Shown: positions 1 to 8,946 of the stretch, piece by piece
How positions within the stretch are numbered: position 1 is the first letter of the stretch
Layout of the letters: each line of letters starts with the position of its first letter
NCBI RefSeq assembly: GCF_000378305.1
Contig: NZ_KB899538.1
Coordinates: forward strand, 124,001-188,000
Source: Thioalkalivibrio sp. ALJ12
Lineage (GTDB): Bacteria; Pseudomonadota; Gammaproteobacteria; Ectothiorhodospirales; Ectothiorhodospiraceae
Length of the DNA: 64,000 bases
Direction of reading: 5' to 3'
Notes under the pieces: model-generated
What the model was told of the DNA's origin: nothing
Database searches by the model: none
Seen by the model: the letters and a program-made list of their open reading frames with translations, nothing else
Made by a program: the position numbers and the translations under genes

Positions 1-2
1 CG

Positions 3-1159
<1,157 letters not shown>

Positions 1160-1199
1160 CGCCAGGCCGAACCCTCGGGATGACCTGCGACTGGCGCGA

Positions 1200-2012
1200 T
1201 CATACCTTGATGTAGATCCAGCCTTCGGCCTGACGGCGCGCGGCCTCGGCTACGCCGGAATCGATCCGTTCGGCCTGCGGGAGGATGTCCACCGTGCCGC
1301 CCTCCTCGCGGGCCAGACGATCGAGGGTCTGGGTGCAGGCCGTGAAACGCAGGCTCGCATACTCCTGGCTGAGCGCCGCAACCCGCTCGGGATACGGAGC
1401 CCGGTCCGTGCGCAGGAAATCCATCGCGTTGTTGTGCACCACGACCTGCACGTTCAGCTCGCGACCATCGGCCGCCGCGTCGCGGTACATCGCCTCGATG
1501 TCGTCCAGCAGCTCGGCCATGGATTTCGGGTCGGCCTCGTTGATATGCAGCAGGATCTGGTCAGTCTCGGTCGCCGCGACGACCTGCGGCGCGGAGCCAT
1601 CGGCCTGATCGCTACCGGCAATCAGCGCCGTCTCGCCGGCATCACCACCAATCAAGGCGGTTGGTTCGCCACTCCCGAGGAATCCGGCGTCGCGCGTAAT
1701 CTCGTAACCCGCCAGGGACCCCAGCACGAGCGCCACCACCCCGGCCGCCATCGACGGGAACCAGTGGGTACGTGATGATCGGGAGATACGACAGCGTCCG
1801 CCGCCTGACTGGGCCGTGGGAAGGTCCTCGTAGGCCATGCCCACCAGCTCCTTGAGCTGGTGCATATCGCAGACCTCTCGGCTCAGGCGCTCGCTGGAGG
1901 AGATCAGCTTCAGTGTATTGAGGCGATCCTCGGGCGAGAATTCGCCATCGACGAACGCATTGAGAATCTCCTCGCTGGGGCGATCCTGCGCATTGAGACG
2001 GTGTTCAGCCAT
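1200..2012 (-). CDS. Putative anti-sigma factor fused to a C-terminal DsrE-like domain
   Basis: 270 residues in three parts. Residues about 12-62 (SEEILNAFVDGEFSPEDR and onward) look like the cytoplasmic sigma-binding region of membrane anti-sigma factors. A transmembrane helix lies at about 87-105, and about 150-270 form a DsrE-fold domain that would be periplasmic. The classical zinc anti-sigma motif HxxxCxxC is not present, only EVCDMHQL. Cys216 in FTACTQTLD is the conserved candidate sulfur-reactive residue. The start overlaps the end of the ECF sigma gene by 8 bases, which implies translational coupling and a sigma/anti-sigma pair. Fusion of an anti-sigma region to a DsrE domain suggests signalling by a sulfur species or thiol state across the membrane. 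The domains are visible; the mechanism is inferred. Confidence 0.75.
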   Translation of the reverse strand: MAEHRLNAQDRPSEEILNAFVDGEFSPEDRLNTLKLISSSERLSREVCDMHQLKELVGMAYEDLPTAQSGGGRCRISRSSRTHWFPSMAAGVVALVLGSLAGYEITRDAGFLGSGEPTALIGGDAGETALIAGSDQADGSAPQVVAATETDQILLHINEADPKSMAELLDDIEAMYRDAAADGRELNVQVVVHNNAMDFLRTDRAPYPERVAALSQEYASLRFTACTQTLDRLAREEGGTVDILPQAERIDSGVAEAARRQAEGWIYIKV

Positions 2013-2565
2013 GCCGATTCCTCACTACCTGAAGATGGGGTCCATCAGCCGCTTGCCCCTGGTCGGCCTGCTGTTCCAACAGCACCTTTTTCAGTTGCGC
2101 CCGAGCCCGGCTCAGGCGGCTCATTACGGTCCCGATCGGCACATCCAGCACCTCCGAGACCTCTGCGTATGCGAACCCCTCCAGGTCCACGAGCGACACC
2201 ACCTGTCGGTGATCCGCGCTCAACTGCGCCATCGCACGGTGGACATCCGACACCATCCGGTTGCGTTCGGTCTGCATCTCCGGACAGTCCTCGCAGGGCA
2301 GCTCCATGCTGTCCACGTCCACCGTATCCTTCTGCCGCCGTCCCCAGTCCCGGTAGCAGTTGGTCATGATGCGGAACACCCAGGCCTTCAGGGCGCTCTC
2401 GTCCTGCAGCGATTTCAGCCGGGTCAGGGCCTTCATCATCGCTTCCTGCACCAGGTCGTCGGCCAAAGCGGCGTCGTGACACCAGGCAAAGGCCATGCGG
2501 TACATTTGCGGTCGAAGGTCACAGACCTTCTGGCGCAACCGCCTCTGTGCGAACCAGGTCGCCAT
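2005..2565 (-). CDS. ECF-family RNA polymerase sigma factor
   Basis: 186 residues, the normal size for an extracytoplasmic-function sigma factor. Region 2 is visible as DDLVQEAMMKALTRL followed by AWVFRIMTNCYRDWGRR. Region 4 is visible as LSADHRQVVSLVDLEGFAY and IGTVMSRLSRARAQL, the -35 recognition helix. The ATG is preceded by GGAGG seven bases upstream. It leads a three-gene unit with an anti-sigma-DsrE fusion and a second DsrE protein, so its activity is probably held in check at the membrane. An ECF-like promoter lies about 60-90 bases upstream, suggesting autoregulation. A Cys-containing linker (LPCEDCPE, near residue 90) between the two regions could be redox-relevant, but that is speculation. 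Confidence 0.92.
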   Translation of the reverse strand: MATWFAQRRLRQKVCDLRPQMYRMAFAWCHDAALADDLVQEAMMKALTRLKSLQDESALKAWVFRIMTNCYRDWGRRQKDTVDVDSMELPCEDCPEMQTERNRMVSDVHRAMAQLSADHRQVVSLVDLEGFAYAEVSEVLDVPIGTVMSRLSRARAQLKKVLLEQQADQGQAADGPHLQVVRNRHG

Positions 2566-2626
2566 GTTGTATTTCCTCCATCCGCAGGGCCGTACGTGCG
2601 GCCTTGCTTGTTCTTGTACCTTGTAG

Positions 2627-2652
2627 GACGCTACCCCACGCAGCGCTATTCC
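2627..2652 (-). promoter_or_regulatory. Candidate ECF-type promoter of the sigma factor cassette
   Basis: Read on the minus strand, a -35-like GGAATA is separated by exactly 16 bases from CGTC, a layout common to promoters read by ECF sigma factors. It lies 62 bases upstream of the sigma factor start codon. Between it and the gene is an imperfect 8-bp palindrome at 2588-2603 (GGCCG arms) in the untranslated leader. Autoregulation by the encoded sigma factor is inferred. Confidence 0.5.
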
Positions 2653-2709
2653 GGTCCAGGCCCTTCTCTTTGTGGCCTGCGTCCCGAATCCCCAGCCTCA
2701 GGATACCCA

Positions 2710-3153
2710 ATGCCCTTCGATCCGCAACAACTGGAAGCCTCCTTTGCATTCGACCCGGAGACCACCCGTGACCTGCGCGAGCGCTGGTCACGTCTGATCA
2801 CGGATGCCGTCTGGGGCGACCTGAAGACCGGGACGATCGGGGCAGTACCCCGCCTGCGCAAGCGCCTGCTGGAGCTGGGCGAGAACCTGCGGTCGCTGTT
2901 GTCCGACCGCGCCTGGATTCCGCACGAGCGCGAACGCGTGAAGGGGGCGATGGCGGCCGCGCTCAACCTGCGCGACAGCCTGCAGCAGACCGACCGGGCG
3001 GCGAAGCTGCTGAACGGAGGCGAGGATTTCGCGGCCTTCGAGGCCGACTACCTGGCCTTTCGCAAGGCGCTACTGACCTTCCTCGAACAGCACGAACAGG
3101 TCTGGGGTGATCTCCTGGAAAGCCTCTACGACGACGCGCCGGACGAGGACTGA
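2710..3153 (+). CDS. Conserved hypothetical protein, mostly helical
   Basis: 147 residues from ATG at 2710. The open frame extends far upstream, but those codons overlap the divergent sigma factor and lack homology-like character, so the internal ATG is preferred. The protein is charged and helical, with no signal peptide, membrane segment or cysteine, and has an acidic tail (DDAPDED). I do not recognise a family. It ends two bases before the TTG start of the ligase gene, so the two are almost certainly co-transcribed and possibly translationally coupled with the following deacylase gene. Confidence 0.7.
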   Translation: MPFDPQQLEASFAFDPETTRDLRERWSRLITDAVWGDLKTGTIGAVPRLRKRLLELGENLRSLLSDRAWIPHERERVKGAMAAALNLRDSLQQTDRAAKLLNGGEDFAAFEADYLAFRKALLTFLEQHEQVWGDLLESLYDDAPDED

Positions 3154-3155
3154 CT

Positions 3156-4592
3156 TTGGGCCAGGAGATCGCCGACGAGCACTTCAACGCACAGGACTAC
3201 GAGCGTTTTCGCGCCGCCCTGGGTCGCGAGACGGCGCTGCTGCACGAATGGCTGGAACAGCAGACGGATGGCCCCGAAGTCCCGCCACGACTCGGGTTCG
3301 AGATCGAGGCCTGGCTTTGCGATGCGGCCGGACGCCCCCTGCCGGTCAACCAGGGGGTCCTCGAATCGATGGACAGCCCCCTGGCAACGCTGGAACTCGC
3401 CCAGTTCAACCTCGAGCTCAATTCGTCGGTCTTCCAGGTAGGCCCCGGATGCTTTGCGGCGATCCTCTCGGAGCTGAACGAGACCCTGCGCCAGGCACGC
3501 CGCGCCGCACGCCACCATCAGGCCGAGCTGCTGATGGCCGGCACGCTCCCAACCATCCAGCCGGGGGACCTCGGCCTGCACCACATGTCGCCCCAGGCGC
3601 GCTACCGCGCACTGAACACGGCGGTGCTGGAACAACGTGCACAACGGCCGCTCAAGCTCGACATCGTCGGGCGCGAACATCTGCAGCACGCCCACCGCGA
3701 CGTGATGCTGGAGGCCCTGGCCACCTCGTTCCAGGTCCACACGGAGACCCGTCCAGCAGTCGCCCACCGCGCCTACAACGCCAGCCTGGTGGCCAGCGCC
3801 CCGGTACTGGCCGCAGCCGGCAATACCCCGTTTGTGTTCGGCCATGATCTGTGGTGCGAGAGCCGCATCCCGGTGTTCGAACAATCGGTCGAGGTGGGTG
3901 GCTTTGCCGACAGCGCGCGCGGCCCGATCCGACGCGTGACCTTTGGCACGGGGTACCTGCATCACTCGATCGGCGAACTCTTTACCGAGAATCTGGAGCA
4001 CTTTCCGGTGCTGTTGCCGGCCAGGCTCGATGCCCCGTCGCGGGAGCTGCGCCATCTGGCCCTGCACAACGGGACGATCTGGCGCTGGACGCGCCCCATC
4101 GTGGGCGTCGACGACCGCGGCCACCGCAACCTGCGGCTGGAGTTCCGCTGTCTGCCGGCCGGGCCCACGCTGATCGACATGCTGGCGAACACGGCGTTCG
4201 CGATGGGACTGACCGAACACCTGATCCACGAATCGCCCGACGGCACGCTGGGCACACCCTTCTCGGAGGCACGCGACAACTTCTACAATGCCGCGCGCTA
4301 CGGGCTGGATGCCAGACTGCGCTGGGGACACGCGGAGCCGGAGCCGGCCCCCCGGCTGATTCGGCGGCACCTGCTGCCGCGGGCCGCCGCGGGACTCGAG
4401 CGTCTGGGCGTGGACCCCGCCGAGGCCAACAGCCTGCTCGGAATTATCGCGGCGCGCACGGCCACGCGGCAGACCGGGACCCAGTGGCAGCGCGACTGGG
4501 TCGAGCGTCATGGTCGGGACTGGTCCGGCCTCGTGCGCGCCTATCGCGGCTGGCAAAACACCGGCTCGCCGGTCCACACCTGGGGACTCTGA
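3156..4592 (+). CDS. GCS2-family glutamate-cysteine ligase-like enzyme
   Basis: 478 residues of the glutamate-cysteine ligase family 2 / carboxylate-amine ligase fold. Recognisable features are LGFEIEAWL near residue 50 (substrate- and metal-binding Glu residues), the FNLELNSS segment near 90, and RLEFRCLPAGPT near 330. The start is a TTG two bases after the upstream stop. A classical GshA occurs separately at 24.6 kb, so this enzyme may either be a second gamma-glutamyl-cysteine synthase or join another amine to a carboxylate. The deacylase gene beginning nine bases downstream suggests a shared pathway on an N-acylated or gamma-linked amino acid. The substrate cannot be read from the sequence. 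Confidence 0.8.
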   Translation: MGQEIADEHFNAQDYERFRAALGRETALLHEWLEQQTDGPEVPPRLGFEIEAWLCDAAGRPLPVNQGVLESMDSPLATLELAQFNLELNSSVFQVGPGCFAAILSELNETLRQARRAARHHQAELLMAGTLPTIQPGDLGLHHMSPQARYRALNTAVLEQRAQRPLKLDIVGREHLQHAHRDVMLEALATSFQVHTETRPAVAHRAYNASLVASAPVLAAAGNTPFVFGHDLWCESRIPVFEQSVEVGGFADSARGPIRRVTFGTGYLHHSIGELFTENLEHFPVLLPARLDAPSRELRHLALHNGTIWRWTRPIVGVDDRGHRNLRLEFRCLPAGPTLIDMLANTAFAMGLTEHLIHESPDGTLGTPFSEARDNFYNAARYGLDARLRWGHAEPEPAPRLIRRHLLPRAAAGLERLGVDPAEANSLLGIIAARTATRQTGTQWQRDWVERHGRDWSGLVRAYRGWQNTGSPVHTWGL

Positions 4593-4600
4593 TTCGACCC

Positions 4601-5614
4601 ATGACCCAAGACCTTCCCGAACTCCACGAACTGCCTGATGGCTTTCTCGACGCCACCCCGCAGAACCTGCACGAGTGCGTACCGGAGCCCACCCTGATCC
4701 ACCTGGAGGGGCAACGCAGCCCGGCGGTCGCGGTCGTCCTTCTGCTGCACGGCAACGAGCCCGTGGGCCTGCAGGCGGTCCAGCAGCTGCTGCGACACTA
4801 CACCGGGAAGCCCCTGCCACGGGCACTGACGCTGATCATCGGCAACCCGCGCGCCGCGGCCGTCAGCCAGCGCCATCTCGACGAGCAACCGGACTTCAAT
4901 CGCATCTGGCCCGGTACCGAGCAGGCGGGATCGCCGGAGGCCGAGCGCTTCGCCGAGGTCTGTCGCCGCCTGGAACAGCGCGGGCTGTTCGCCGCGGTCG
5001 ATTTGCACAACAACACCGGGCGCAACCCACATTACGCCTGCATCAACCGCCTGGACCCGGCCTTCATGAACCTGGCGGCGCTGTTCGGGCGCACAGTGGT
5101 TTACTTCACGCGCCCGCGCGGCGTCGCCTCGATGGCCCTGGCGCGTATCGCCCCCTCGGTGACGCTGGAATGTGGCCCGCCGAATGACGAGTCAGGCATC
5201 CAGCACGCCTTCGAGATGCTCGACGCCGTGCTGCACCTGGATCACTTTCCGGAGCATCCGCCACGCGCCGGCGATATCGAGATCTTCCACACCGTGGCCC
5301 AGGTGCGCGTACGACCCGGGCTGCAGGCCGGGCTGGACGCCCAGCACGATGTCCGGCTCGAACCCGACCTGGACCGCCTGAACTTCCAGTTGCTCCCGGC
5401 CCGCTCGACACTGGTGCATATCCGCCCCGAGGTCGACAGCCCGCTGGTCGCGATTGCCGAGGACGGAAGCGAGGTGACCGCTCAATATCTGGAGACGCAT
5501 GGCGACGAGATCCAGCTCAAGCGCGCGGCGATGCCGTCGATGCTGACGCTGGATTCACGGGTAATCGCACAGGATTGCCTGTGCTACCTGATGGAGCCCC
5601 TGGCCCTGCCTTGA
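4601..5614 (+). CDS. Succinylglutamate desuccinylase / aspartoacylase family hydrolase
   Basis: 337 residues from ATG at 4601. The zinc-binding motif LLHGNEPVG (His and Glu) is near residue 50, VDLHNNTGRNPHY near 135 supplies a further His, and TLECGPPND near 190 supplies the catalytic Glu expected of the AstE/AspA family (M14-like carboxypeptidase fold). These enzymes remove acyl groups from N-acyl amino acids in the cytoplasm. There is no arginine-succinyltransferase operon here, so a role in arginine breakdown is unlikely. The link to the upstream ligase-like enzyme suggests a partner role. It ends in a hairpin shared with the convergent tubulin-like gene. Confidence 0.85.
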   Translation: MTQDLPELHELPDGFLDATPQNLHECVPEPTLIHLEGQRSPAVAVVLLLHGNEPVGLQAVQQLLRHYTGKPLPRALTLIIGNPRAAAVSQRHLDEQPDFNRIWPGTEQAGSPEAERFAEVCRRLEQRGLFAAVDLHNNTGRNPHYACINRLDPAFMNLAALFGRTVVYFTRPRGVASMALARIAPSVTLECGPPNDESGIQHAFEMLDAVLHLDHFPEHPPRAGDIEIFHTVAQVRVRPGLQAGLDAQHDVRLEPDLDRLNFQLLPARSTLVHIRPEVDSPLVAIAEDGSEVTAQYLETHGDEIQLKRAAMPSMLTLDSRVIAQDCLCYLMEPLALP

Positions 5615-5622
5615 CGAGCGCT

Positions 5623-5646
5623 CTGCCCCTGACGCCTCAGGGGCAG
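5623..5646. terminator. Shared hairpin between convergent genes
   Basis: A perfect 10-bp stem (CTGCCCCTGA paired with TCAGGGGCAG) around a CGCC loop lies in the 43-base gap between the convergent deacylase and tubulin-like genes. No strong T tract follows on either strand, so termination efficiency is uncertain. Confidence 0.55.
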
Positions 5647-5657
5647 CCCCAACATTC

Positions 5658-7889
5658 TTACTTCTTGCTGCTGGTCCGGCGCTTGGTCGCAGTCGTACCG
5701 GTCTTGCCGTCGTTCAGGCTGATGATCTGCGTCTTGCTGGTGCGGTGGCGGTAGATTTCGCGCAGATAGCGAATCGCCTGCTTGACGTTCTCTCGACTCA
5801 GCCGGATGTCATTGATCGAGACGAAGCTCTGCTCGTCGCTGCACATCTCGCGATATTTTTTCTCGTACATCGGTTTGATCGCGTACCAATTGGTATCAAG
5901 GATGCGCGTCGGGTTCTCGAACTCGTTGAGCATGTCGTCCACGCGCTGTTCGTCGAATTCCTCGGCCCGGATCAGGTCCAGAACCGCATGGTCGAGGGTG
6001 TCATCGAAGCGGGTCTTGTCATTGGCGAAGCAGCGCTTGATGTAGGCAACGAACAGGGTCAGGAAGTCGTCCGACAGGCAGGGGCTCTTCACCACCAGGG
6101 TGGTCAGCGACAGGTTGGCCGAGGCCCCGATGACCAGGGCGTAGCGCTTGAGCGTGGTGTTCGGGAACAGCCCGTTCAGGTGCGTCTTCAGCCGGTTCAG
6201 GTCCATGTAGGACAGCTTGTAGTCCTTGGGCAGCGACAGGATCGTGACGATAGACGAGCAGTTCTTGAAGAAGTGCAGGTCGCGCAGATGGACCGCGTCC
6301 ATGCTCGACTCCTTGTATTTCTTCAAGGCCTCGCGGTAGCGCGGGGCATCGATCGGCAGCAGGCTGATGCCCTCGATCGCCTCGGTCTGCTTGTTGAAAT
6401 GCGGCAGATCGATGGAGCGATAAAACAGGTCATCGATATCCAGCGAACCCTGCCCGACCGGGGCCTGCTCGCCGGTCGCCACCTCGGACTCCGCGTAGGC
6501 CACGGCCACCGGCCCCGCCAGGCTCATGAAGAGATCGTTCGCATCCAGGCGGATCGTCTCGCCGATGTCGACCCCCGCACGGCGGAAGTAGTCTTCATCG
6601 TAGTCCGTGGTGACCGCCTGCGCGGTCAGGATGTTGAAGATCTGCTGGGAGATGTACTGGTTGGCGTACTTCTCCATGGCGTTGACATCGACGTTGCGGA
6701 TATTGCCGTCGTCGGTCTCCTCCGCGTAGCGCATGATGTCGTTGGAGATCAGCATCATCGCGTTCCAGGGGCGGATGCGATGCATCATGTCCTCGTCGCG
6801 GGTCTCCTCGGCCTCGAAGTTGTAGGAGAAATCCCATTCCTCCGCGAGATACTTGCACAGCAGGCGCCCGGCATTGATGTGCAGCGCCTCGGACATCTCC
6901 ACCCGGTTGTCCTGGATGTTCGGCAGGATGCAGATACCGGCGGCAAAGATCGGCTCGAACACGAACGAGTGGTCGCGGTTGGCCTTGTCGCGCTTTTCCA
7001 GCTTCGGGTCGAAGGTCTTGCGCATGTAGGAGTACTGTTGCGCCAGCCCGAATTCCGAGGCCATGCCGGAGCCCGTACCGCCGCCGGCGCTGAAGATGTA
7101 GAAGTACAGCCGCGACTGGTTGGCCTTGATCCCGCAGGAATCGATCAGATAGGAGTGGATGAACTTCCAGTCCTCGTTGGAGAACTGATCGGTGTCCTTG
7201 TTCAGGATGATGCGCGCCAGGTACTGGCCCAGGATCGGCGCGTTACCGGCCCCGCCGGCATGCACCTCGGACAGATCCATGATCTTCATCTTGTTGTAGT
7301 TATCGATGAAGTTGTCCTGCCCTGCACGACTGGAGAAGCGGATGCGCCCCTCGATGTCCTTGTCGAGATCGCCCAGCATCACCATCGGCTCGATCAGGAA
7401 TACCGGCTTCACCGCATTGGACGGCGGCAGGTTCAGGCTCTTGCGAATCCAGCGCAGCGGCCGCATCTCCTTCTCGCGGCCACCATTTTCTTCGTTGTCC
7501 AGCTCGCGCATGTATTCCGAGCGCGCGCTGTGAACCAGCGCCGCCACATCGAGGGCGACGTTGGAGCCGCACCGGCCAACACCGATCAGGCACACGGACG
7601 GGAAGCACTGCTGCTTGTGTTCGTCGGCGGCGCTCCCCTTGGTCAGTCGCGGGAATACCGTGCTGCGCAGGTGATCGAGATTTTCGAGGATCCGGTCGAG
7701 GTCGCGCTCGGTAAAGTAGTGCGGTTCTGCGCGATCCTGGGTGGTGCGCATCGACGCGCGACTGGCACCCGCGGCCGGCATGGCCATGCGCGGCCGCGAC
7801 GGTGGCGCCACGACCCCTTCAGTCAGGACGTTGTCCGCATCCTCGGGCGGGTTCTCCGGCGTGGTATCGCTGGGGTTGGACGTGGACAT
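5658..7889 (-). CDS. Tubulin/FtsZ-superfamily GTPase, large solitary form
   Basis: 743 residues. After a disordered tail (1-55) and a helical region comes CLIGVGRCGSN (100-110), which matches the first nucleotide-binding loop of tubulin and FtsZ. AGGAGN at 211-216 resembles the T3 loop. SAGGGTGSG at 267-275 is the tubulin signature T4 loop. NAMMLISND (376-384) and NVDVNAMEKY (399-408) sit where the T6 and catalytic T7 loops are expected. The C-terminal part (about 420-743) has no domain I recognise and ends in a basic Lys/Arg/Thr tail. It is far longer than FtsZ (about 390) and is not in a cell-division cluster. The GTP-binding loops look intact, so GTP binding and polymerisation are plausible. 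The start is supported by AGGAG eight bases upstream. Confidence 0.82.
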   Translation of the reverse strand: MSTSNPSDTTPENPPEDADNVLTEGVVAPPSRPRMAMPAAGASRASMRTTQDRAEPHYFTERDLDRILENLDHLRSTVFPRLTKGSAADEHKQQCFPSVCLIGVGRCGSNVALDVAALVHSARSEYMRELDNEENGGREKEMRPLRWIRKSLNLPPSNAVKPVFLIEPMVMLGDLDKDIEGRIRFSSRAGQDNFIDNYNKMKIMDLSEVHAGGAGNAPILGQYLARIILNKDTDQFSNEDWKFIHSYLIDSCGIKANQSRLYFYIFSAGGGTGSGMASEFGLAQQYSYMRKTFDPKLEKRDKANRDHSFVFEPIFAAGICILPNIQDNRVEMSEALHINAGRLLCKYLAEEWDFSYNFEAEETRDEDMMHRIRPWNAMMLISNDIMRYAEETDDGNIRNVDVNAMEKYANQYISQQIFNILTAQAVTTDYDEDYFRRAGVDIGETIRLDANDLFMSLAGPVAVAYAESEVATGEQAPVGQGSLDIDDLFYRSIDLPHFNKQTEAIEGISLLPIDAPRYREALKKYKESSMDAVHLRDLHFFKNCSSIVTILSLPKDYKLSYMDLNRLKTHLNGLFPNTTLKRYALVIGASANLSLTTLVVKSPCLSDDFLTLFVAYIKRCFANDKTRFDDTLDHAVLDLIRAEEFDEQRVDDMLNEFENPTRILDTNWYAIKPMYEKKYREMCSDEQSFVSINDIRLSRENVKQAIRYLREIYRHRTSKTQIISLNDGKTGTTATKRRTSSKK

Positions 7890-7943
7890 GCCTGTACTCC
7901 TGTATGAATCGCCAAAAATGAGCGCTGGTTCCTTGCGCCTCGC

Positions 7944-7972
7944 ACTAAAGCATGGCGAGGGCGGGGTTTCAA
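7944..7972 (-). promoter_or_regulatory. Candidate sigma-70 promoter of the tubulin-like gene
   Basis: On the minus strand TTGAAA and TTTAGT are separated by 17 bases, 55 bases upstream of the start codon. The surrounding 209-base gap (7890-8098) holds no other gene that I can see. Confidence 0.4.
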
Positions 7973-8098
7973 CCAGACAGGAGGCACGGGCCGACCGGCC
8001 ACGTATGGCGGAGTATCACGCGATGCAGAAGCGTTCGACGGGCCGGCGGGTCGTCATACTAAAGACGGACGACACGGGGAAGCATCGTCTTGGAAAAC

Positions 8099-8308
8099 TC
8101 AGCCGTCGCGCTCGACGCGCTCGAGCACCTGGGAGACATGATCACCCTTGCGGTAATTCGGCAGATCACGCTGCATGTCGGCCAGGGCCTTTTCGCGCGC
8201 CTGCTCGCTGTCATACCAGCGATAGGACTCCCAGTCGGGCCCCAGCAGGTGCGGCATGGCCATGGTGCTGCCTTCCGGCAGGCGGATGCGGATTCCGTAA
8301 CGTTTCAT
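8099..8308 (-). CDS. Small conserved hypothetical protein
   Basis: 69 residues, soluble and charged, beginning MKRYGIRIRLPEGSTMAMPH, with no signal peptide or cysteines. I do not recognise a family. It lies upstream of the tubulin-like gene on the same strand, 209 bases away, so the two may be separate transcripts. Codon use is like its neighbours and the frame is clean, so I take it as a real small gene. It could be a cytoplasmic regulator or accessory protein, but nothing in the sequence indicates its role. Confidence 0.6.
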   Translation of the reverse strand: MKRYGIRIRLPEGSTMAMPHLLGPDWESYRWYDSEQAREKALADMQRDLPNYRKGDHVSQVLERVERDG

Positions 8309-8409
8309 GGAGTTCGTCCGATGTTGGTCCCAATGAGCCGGGACGGCCGGGGCGCAGTCTAGCCGAGCCCTGAAAGACCAGCAACAAACCGGCGCAGCCC
8401 CCCCAGAAC

Positions 8410-8438
8410 AAAAAAGGGGCTGCAGAAGCAGCCCCTTT
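8410..8438 (-). terminator. Rho-independent terminator of tRNA-Met
   Basis: On the minus strand an 11-bp stem (AAAGGGGCTGC with GCAGCCCCTTT), loop TTCT, runs into a TTTTTT tract. It begins 12 bases after the encoded CCA end of the tRNA. Confidence 0.85.
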
Positions 8439-8449
8439 CGGGAAGACGG

Positions 8450-8526
8450 TGGTGGCTACGCCCTGATTCGAACAGGGGACCCCATCATTATGAGTGATGT
8501 GCTCTAACCAGCTGAGCTACGTAGCC
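8450..8526 (-). tRNA. tRNA-Met (anticodon CAT), elongator
   Basis: 77 bases including an encoded CCA. On the minus strand the acceptor stem GGCTACG pairs with CGTAGCC. The D arm contains AGCTCAGCTGGTTAGAGC, the anticodon stem CATCA/TGATG encloses loop CTCATAA with CAT as anticodon, and the T arm has TTCGAAT. The acceptor pairing with a normal first base pair and the close match to the known elongator Met tRNA identify it as elongator and not initiator. A promoter and a terminator flank it closely, so it is a single-gene transcript. Confidence 0.95.
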
Positions 8527-8539
8527 ACGCGGGTTGCGA

Positions 8540-8568
8540 ATTCTCCGGAGCTGCCCACCCAAAGTCAA
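8540..8568 (-). promoter_or_regulatory. Candidate promoter of tRNA-Met
   Basis: On the minus strand TTGACT is followed after 17 bases by GAGAAT and then a GC-rich stretch (CGCAACCCGCG) before the tRNA. That arrangement resembles a stable-RNA promoter with a GC-rich discriminator. Confidence 0.5.
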
Positions 8569-8586
8569 GTAGATGCGCGAAGCGGG

Positions 8587-8892
8587 TCAGATCTGCAGGC
8601 GCTCCACCACCCGTCCGTTCTTCAGGTGCTCCTCGAGGATCTCGTCGATATCGTGCTCGTCGTGATAGGTGTACCAGACACCCTCGGGATACACGACGGC
8701 GATCGGGCCCTCGTTGCAACGGTCCAGGCAGCCGGCGGTATTGACCCGCACCTGCCCCTTGCCGTGGATCCCCATCGCCTTGGCGCGATCCTTCGCGTAG
8801 GCGCGCATCTCGGTCGCCCCGTGGTCCTCGCAGCAGTTGCCGTCTTCGCGGCAATTGGTGCAGAAGAAGATGTGGCGTTCGTAGTAGCCCAT
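8587..8892 (-). CDS. Thioredoxin-like [2Fe-2S] ferredoxin
   Basis: 101 residues from the ATG at 8892. The ATG five codons upstream is also open, but GGAG lies six bases before the inner one. Six cysteines occur as CTNC (11, 14), CC (20, 21) and CLDRC (55, 59) in a thioredoxin-fold ferredoxin of the Shethna / NuoE-like type, with NTAGCLDRCNEGP as the clearest block. It would carry one [2Fe-2S] cluster in the cytoplasm and act as an electron carrier. Its partner is not in the neighbourhood: tRNA-Met follows and a DUF481 gene precedes it. Confidence 0.85.
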   Translation of the reverse strand: MGYYERHIFFCTNCREDGNCCEDHGATEMRAYAKDRAKAMGIHGKGQVRVNTAGCLDRCNEGPIAVVYPEGVWYTYHDEHDIDEILEEHLKNGRVVERLQI

Positions 8893-8946
8893 CGTGTGCT
8901 CCGTCATTCGATCAGCGCATCATAGCGCGGGGTGCGAAAGATCCGG

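Noticed and set aside
1837-2709. A 5' extension of the hypothetical gene ending at 3153
   Set aside because: These codons overlap the sigma and anti-sigma genes on the other strand and look arginine/histidine-rich; ATG 2710 gives a normal protein.
5745-7907. A 720-codon open frame antisense to the tubulin-like gene
   Set aside because: Long antisense frames are expected in GC-rich coding DNA; it has a low-complexity His/Arg/Val-rich composition and no motifs, whereas the minus-strand frame shows the tubulin loops.
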